This document shows positions 60,010-64,000 of a DNA stretch of 64,000 nucleotides, piece after piece. Origin of the DNA: Physcomitrium patens (Eukaryota; Streptophyta; Bryopsida; Funariales; Funariaceae); contig NC_037254.1 of the NCBI RefSeq assembly GCF_000002425.4, forward strand, positions 14,915,850-14,979,849. The letters are read 5' to 3'. Under the pieces are notes generated by a model. It was not told the DNA's origin. It made no database searches and was given only the letters and a program-made list of their open reading frames with translations. Each line of letters starts with the position of its first letter. Positions within the stretch are counted from its first letter, which is position 1. Made by a program: the position numbers and the translations under genes.

Positions 60010-60573
60010 GTCTAAGCAAGGGATGTGTGAAAGAAAATCAAGAAAAAAAGATATAGAACTCTCAAAATCAACAAGAAGGTGTTACTGCCTTAGAAACCCA
60101 GAATGCCCTCTTTGTAAGTAAACAAGTGATTTCACTCTTGTATCACTCTCAACTTCACATATAAGACTTCTCACAAGTCTTACACTCTATCTGAGCCTCT
60201 TGTATAAGCTTTGCCACCCTTCAATCATCCTTCTTTTCTCACAAAATACTTTTAACCTCACAAAAAATACTTCTTGTGAAAATAGAACAATCTCTTAAGA
60301 AGTTAAGTACATGAATCCACAAAGTTAGAACATCAATGATAAATTTCAGCAAAGAAATATAACACTAGAGTTCTAAAACATCATTATATGGAATCTAACA
60401 TCAACAAAGATTATGAGTGCACTTAACAAAAAATAAGAACAAAATTACATCAACAACTAGATGCATAAGAAGGATTAGAAGATAACAAACTCAAACTATA
60501 GCAATAACCAAAAGATCTACTCCTTACAACAAGAAAGAGTTCAAAGTACTTCAAAACTCACAAGTAAAGATGA

Positions 60574-60587
60574 GTGGGCCCATAATC
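60574..60587 (-). promoter_or_regulatory. Primer-binding site of element J (half-tRNA type)
   Basis: The minus strand reads GATTATGGGCCCAC straight after the 5' LTR, 13 of 14 positions like the site of H and I, again matching the initiator tRNA-Met anticodon arm. Confidence 0.75.
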
Positions 60588-61080
60588 TATTAAGAAAACA
60601 AGTACTTAGAAGACACATTACTTAGCATAAGCAAGGTTGTACACAAAGAGAGTATGGAGTAAGATAAATCTCACTTCCAACACCCATTACTTATAGGTGG
60701 TAGTCGCTACCTTAAAAGACAACGTCCATTCTTTGACTTTTACACACATGGCCTTAGGATCCTTTTGGCATCTCATGAGTCCCAAGAGTATCCTATGTCC
60801 AATATTAATTACTCTTACGTCTTACACACATGCTCTTAGGATCCTTAGGCATCTCATGAACAACAAGAGTATCCTTTGACACACACTAATGACTCATACT
60901 TAGTCTTCGGATATTTTCTTGTGAATATTTTATCCTTTTGACTTTGACTCTTGGTCCATGACTTCGTCCTACATCGTTTGAATGCCCTTACCATATACCA
61001 AGACTCAAACCTTTGACCACTAGTAACTTACCTAAGATAATATCCTATACAAGGTAATATTTTTTACTTTTATTTTAACA
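60588..61080 (-). repeat. 5' LTR of element J
   Basis: 493 bp, the same length as the 3' LTR and carrying the same internal duplication. Confidence 0.9.
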
Positions 61081-61207
61081 TCTTTTGCAAGAGATAATAT
61101 GAGAGAAGTTGGCTTCATCCACATTTGTTGCAATCAACCCAAAAGCTTTCTTTTTACGATGTTTGAACTCTTTCTTCTCCTTCATATCAGCATCTTTGCT
61201 AGAAGCC
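61081..61207 (-). pseudogene. gag N-terminal part of element G
   Basis: Minus-strand reading SSKDADMKEKKEFKHRKKKAF then GLIATNVDEANFSHIISCK, the part of gag upstream of the J insertion point. It is cut at 61208 by the LTR of element K. Confidence 0.8.
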
Positions 61208-61855
61208 TATTGAAAAAACACAACAAGCAAGATATAAGTAAGTAAAAATCAGCAAAGTTGTCCACAAGAGAAGTGAAGAATAAGATGCTTCTGACTTCCA
61301 ACTTCCTTTACTTATAGGAGGAGTTTACATCTACAATGGCTGAACTTCTTCTACATCCATCCAATGAAATCCTAGCCGCCACTTAACCTAATGGCTATTT
61401 TACCTAGCCACCTCTTAAACCCTAGCCGCTATCATAAATCTAGCTGCCACTATTCTTACTTACTTTTACCTTTGCTGCCTTTGACCTTTTAGCAACTTAT
61501 CTTATGTAATACTTATTTACTTTAATACTCCCACTTTTCTATTGGTCAAAGACTATTAGTCTTAGTGCCTTTTTTAACTTTTAATGCCTATCCCTCACTA
61601 GTACTTTTATAAGCAAATTAGCAAGCATCTCTTCCGTTGTACATAAATCATGTCAATCACTCTTGTTTCAATCTTCTCTCTTATGAAGTGATGTTGAATG
61701 TCAATGTGCTTGGTACTTGATTGATACTTTGGATTCTTTGCAAAAACAAGACATCCTTGGTTATCACACTTCATTAGAGTTGCTTCTATTTGAACAAGTC
61801 CAATGTCTTCTAAAAGTTGTCTTAGCCTATTGAAACATAGAAAGCATACTCCACA
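61208..61855 (-). mobile_element. Copia element K: 3' LTR and RNase H start
   Basis: LTR 61208-61527 (320 bp), then the CTCCCACTTTTC polypurine complement and RNase H on the minus strand (61607-61827: MKCDNQGCLVFAKNPKYQSSTK). It is interrupted by L. A 28-bp copy of an H-type LTR end (61828-61855) sits between K and L. The remainder lies beyond the window. Confidence 0.8.
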
Positions 61856-62141
61856 TATTGAAACATAGAAAACATACTCCACACAAGTAAGTTAGGACCA
61901 GCAAGGTTGCACTATAACAAATAGAGTGTGGTATGAGATAATTCTTCTCATGCCAACCCTTTCCTTATATACTAGTACCAAGGTACCAAGTGCTACAATC
62001 CATATGGGATATCATCTAAGACCAGCCCTCCCCTTGTACTCTAATGTACTATAGACCATCATCCTACCTTATGGGATATCCTTAACAACACTTGTATTCT
62101 ATTGACCATTAGCCACTACTTAAAGAGTTCTTTTCTCAACA
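61856..62141 (-). repeat. 3' LTR of element L
   Basis: On the plus strand TATTGAAACATAG to TTTTCTCAACA, clearly of H type. Confidence 0.9.
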
Positions 62142-62153
62142 CTTTTCTTAACA

Positions 62154-62640
62154 CTCCCACTTTGCTATTGGTCAATTAGCTCTCAATCCTAATGCCTTAC
62201 TCATCTTGTTGTGTCCTTCTCTAATTAAGGCTTTTGTCAACAAATCAGCCAACATGTCTTTGGTTTCACAATACATCATATCAATAACCTCCATCTCTAT
62301 CTTCTCTCTTATGAAATGATGCTAAATATCAATGTACTTAGTTCTTGCATGATGCTTTGGATTCTTTTCAAAAGCAAGACATCCTTGATTGTCACACCTC
62401 AATGGAGTAGCCTCCAATTGCACAAGTCCAATATCTTCCTATAACAACCTCAACCAAATTGCCTCCATTGCTTTATGACTTGCTGCCAAATACTCCGCCC
62501 CTATTTTGGACCTTGCAATGTTTGGTTGTCTCTTGCTATTCGAAGATATGGCTCCCACTCAAACAAAGAATACATAGCCCATTTTTGACCTTCAATCGTT
62601 TGCATCTCTCTTAGTTCTAAGCACCCACTTACATCCAATT
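62154..62640 (-). pseudogene. RNase H remnant of element L
   Basis: The same C-terminal RNase H piece as in H and the same small RT remnant around TTGGATGTAAGTGGG joined to it. There are no RT catalytic motifs. Confidence 0.87.
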
Positions 62641-62662
62641 GTTGTGGAAAGTTGTGGTTCTT

Positions 62663-64000
62663 TCACCATTCACCTTGTGGTCTTCTCTCACGTGTTGGAT
62701 ATCTTCTTTCATGCAAAGAAGATGAGCCTTCTTGCACCTCTTGCTGCCTTGTATGACTCATGGAGTGCTTTCTCTTACTCATTTGTTGGTATTCTTCATC
62801 TTCATTCTCTTCATTGTCCTTGTTGTATCTTGCTGGAATTGAAGTCTTCATAGTATTGGGCTCTTCTATCTTGTCAACTTCCTCTCCTTCTTCACTTTGA
62901 GAATGCACTTCTTCATCTTCTTGTTTGTTTGTTGGAATTGAAGATGTGTCCACAAACACACCACTACTCCCACTTCGACACATCTCCCACTTCTCACTAC
63001 CACTCATAGATGGTGTCCTCATGGAACCACAAACATCCGAATGCACAAGCTCTAGCAATTGGTTTGCTCTTGTTGCAACTCCTCTAGGAAATGGTGTCCT
63101 ATGTTGTTTGCCTTGAATGCATCCCTCACAAGCAAGATTCATGGTAGAATGGCCAAGGTCTATGCAATTTACCTTGGATTGAAGCCCCTTCATGCTTTTC
63201 GCTTTCAAATGCCCAAGTCTTTGATGCCAAATGCCCATCTTCTCTTCATTTGATGGAAATTCAGCAAAGGCAGCAACCTCCACTCCATTGATCCTCTTGC
63301 ACTTGATAATATAGAGATTGCCATTTCTAGTTGCTTTTGCTACTTCTTTGCCTTCCATGGTTCTCACAAGACATCCATTCATGTTAAATTGCACTTTGTA
63401 TCCATGAGTTACAAGTTTACTCACCGAAAGGAGGTTCTTCTTCATCTTTGGCACATGCAACACATCCTTGAGAGTGATTCTCTTGCTTATGCCCTTCACC
63501 TCCACCTTTACTACAATGGTGCCTATTCCAATGGCTTGTACCATACAATTATCACCTAACCAAACCTTGGTTGCTTGAATTGGTTGATAAGTGTTAAATG
63601 AACACTTGTATGGAGTCATGTGTTTGGTACATCTGGAATCCACAATCCATTTGCTCATATCAAACATGGAAGGAGTTTGTTTTGCCATGAATGCAAAGTC
63701 TTCACCTCCATGGTCATGAAAAGTATTGTTGGCATTCTCTCTTTCTCCTCTCTTTGCCTTGAAACAATTTCTAGCAAAATGGCCTGGTTTTCCACAAATG
63801 TAACAAGTTTTAGGAGGATAACGTTGAAAAGGGGCACTTGCCTTACTTGGTCTTGTATATAGTGCTGATTGCTCCCCAATAGACTCCTTTTGCTTTCTTT
63901 CAGTCACTTCATGAGCTAGTCTTCCCGTGACATAGTCCAAAGTGAGGTCTTTCCTTGAAATGGACTCCAATGCCACAATGAGAGAGGAATAGGAGTCCGG
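62663..64000 (-). CDS. Deleted gag-pol of element L (partial at window end)
   Basis: Open across 437 codons to near the window edge, and the H-like frame appears to continue beyond it. It has an intact zinc knuckle CYICGKPGHFARNC, a protease segment with DSRC in place of DSGC, integrase zinc region CEGCIQGKQ, the same jump from PSMSG to SEKWEMC, the acidic linker and a stop after GEW. Protein similarity to H is very high. The shared deletions and shared protease change show descent from one deleted source. Confidence 0.88.
   Translation of the reverse strand, partial: PDSYSSLIVALESISRKDLTLDYVTGRLAHEVTERKQKESIGEQSALYTRPSKASAPFQRYPPKTCYICGKPGHFARNCFKAKRGERENANNTFHDHGGEDFAFMAKQTPSMFDMSKWIVDSRCTKHMTPYKCSFNTYQPIQATKVWLGDNCMVQAIGIGTIVVKVEVKGISKRITLKDVLHVPKMKKNLLSVSKLVTHGYKVQFNMNGCLVRTMEGKEVAKATRNGNLYIIKCKRINGVEVAAFAEFPSNEEKMGIWHQRLGHLKAKSMKGLQSKVNCIDLGHSTMNLACEGCIQGKQHRTPFPRGVATRANQLLELVHSDVCGSMRTPSMSGSEKWEMCRSGSSGVFVDTSSIPTNKQEDEEVHSQSEEGEEVDKIEEPNTMKTSIPARYNKDNEENEDEEYQQMSKRKHSMSHTRQQEVQEGSSSLHERRYPTRERRPQGEW

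Larger units (their letters stand above)
57031..61080 (-). mobile_element. Copia element J, internally deleted
   Basis: LTRs 57031-57523 and 60588-61080, each 493 bp. The flanks TCCTT and TCTTT are an imperfect target duplication inside the gag of G: the gag reads on from GCTGGTCCTT at the left to TTGCAAGAG at the right. Internal domains on the minus strand: RT (57720-58300), integrase (58680-59400) and gag (59398-60009). Most of RNase H, the gag knuckle and the protease are deleted. The 4050-bp length is short for a copia element. Confidence 0.9.
44499..64000 (-). mobile_element. Copia element G, host of nested elements H/I, J and K/L
   Basis: An old minus-strand copia. Own sequence: 3' LTR 44499-44803, RNase H, RT, integrase and protease (44804-48272), gag middle (56684-57030) and gag N-terminal part (61081-61207). 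Three later insertions split gag: H (with I) at 48273, J at 57031 and K (with L) at 61208. Its 5' LTR lies beyond the window. The inserted elements make up most of this span. Confidence 0.88.
61856..64000 (-). mobile_element. Non-autonomous copia element L (same family as H), partial
   Basis: 3' LTR 61856-62141 (286 bp, H-type), followed by a 12-bp near-copy of its terminus (62142-62153), the polypurine site, RNase H remnant and deleted gag-pol, running off the window. The deletion junctions match those of H. Confidence 0.92.

Overview
This is a repeat-dominated stretch of nuclear DNA from a land plant. The evidence is one CC-type (ROXY-like) glutaredoxin gene, a class known only from land plants, set in very AT-rich DNA full of microsatellites and layered Ty1/copia and Ty3/gypsy LTR retrotransposons. 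A primer-binding site matching plant initiator tRNA-Met fits this. I cannot name the species. A non-flowering lineage is possible but unproven. I see no bacterial or organellar features, no rRNA or tRNA gene and no CRISPR array.

Layout. (1) 1-13.7 kb is AT-rich intergenic DNA. It holds a solo gypsy LTR (2015-2552), a decayed PP2A B'-subunit fragment (about 3550-3900) and a minisatellite of 63-80 bp units (about 7140-7880). (2) 13.7-23.5 kb is a decayed PIF/Harbinger-like DNA transposon bounded by about 310-bp inverted repeats and split by a complete but dead gypsy chromovirus (element A, 16726-23170, TSD CAAAT). (3) 23.5-27.3 kb is a low-copy island with the only apparently intact host gene, the glutaredoxin at 25056-25406. 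(4) 27.3-36.06 kb is a truncated gypsy element (C) carrying a complete gypsy chromovirus inside it (B, 28195-34549, TSD TTATC). (5) 36.06-44.5 kb is a mosaic of decayed copia (D, E, F) and gypsy (M) fragments around an unrecognised, more GC-rich island (about 39.9-41.4 kb). (6) 44.5 kb to the window end is one old minus-strand copia element (G). Its gag was hit by H (48273-56683, TSD ACTTT), by J (57031-61080, imperfect TSD) and by K (from 61208). H carries I in its 3' LTR (I 51393-56474, TSD GGGTG), and K carries L (from 61856).

How the parts relate. Element I has two nearly identical LTRs and one uninterrupted 1354-codon gag-pol with all catalytic motifs, so it could be autonomous and recently active. 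H and L share the same internal deletions (integrase core, most of RT) and the same protease change (DSG to DSR) but keep gag, LTRs and, in H, the primer site. They look like one non-autonomous family amplified in trans, possibly by I-like elements. The gypsy elements A and B share three less usual traits: an extra ORF between the chromodomain and the 3' LTR, gag ending in a stop just after the zinc knuckle with pol in the -1 frame, and heat-shock-element-like motifs in U3. All functional statements about the mobile elements are inferred from sequence motifs.
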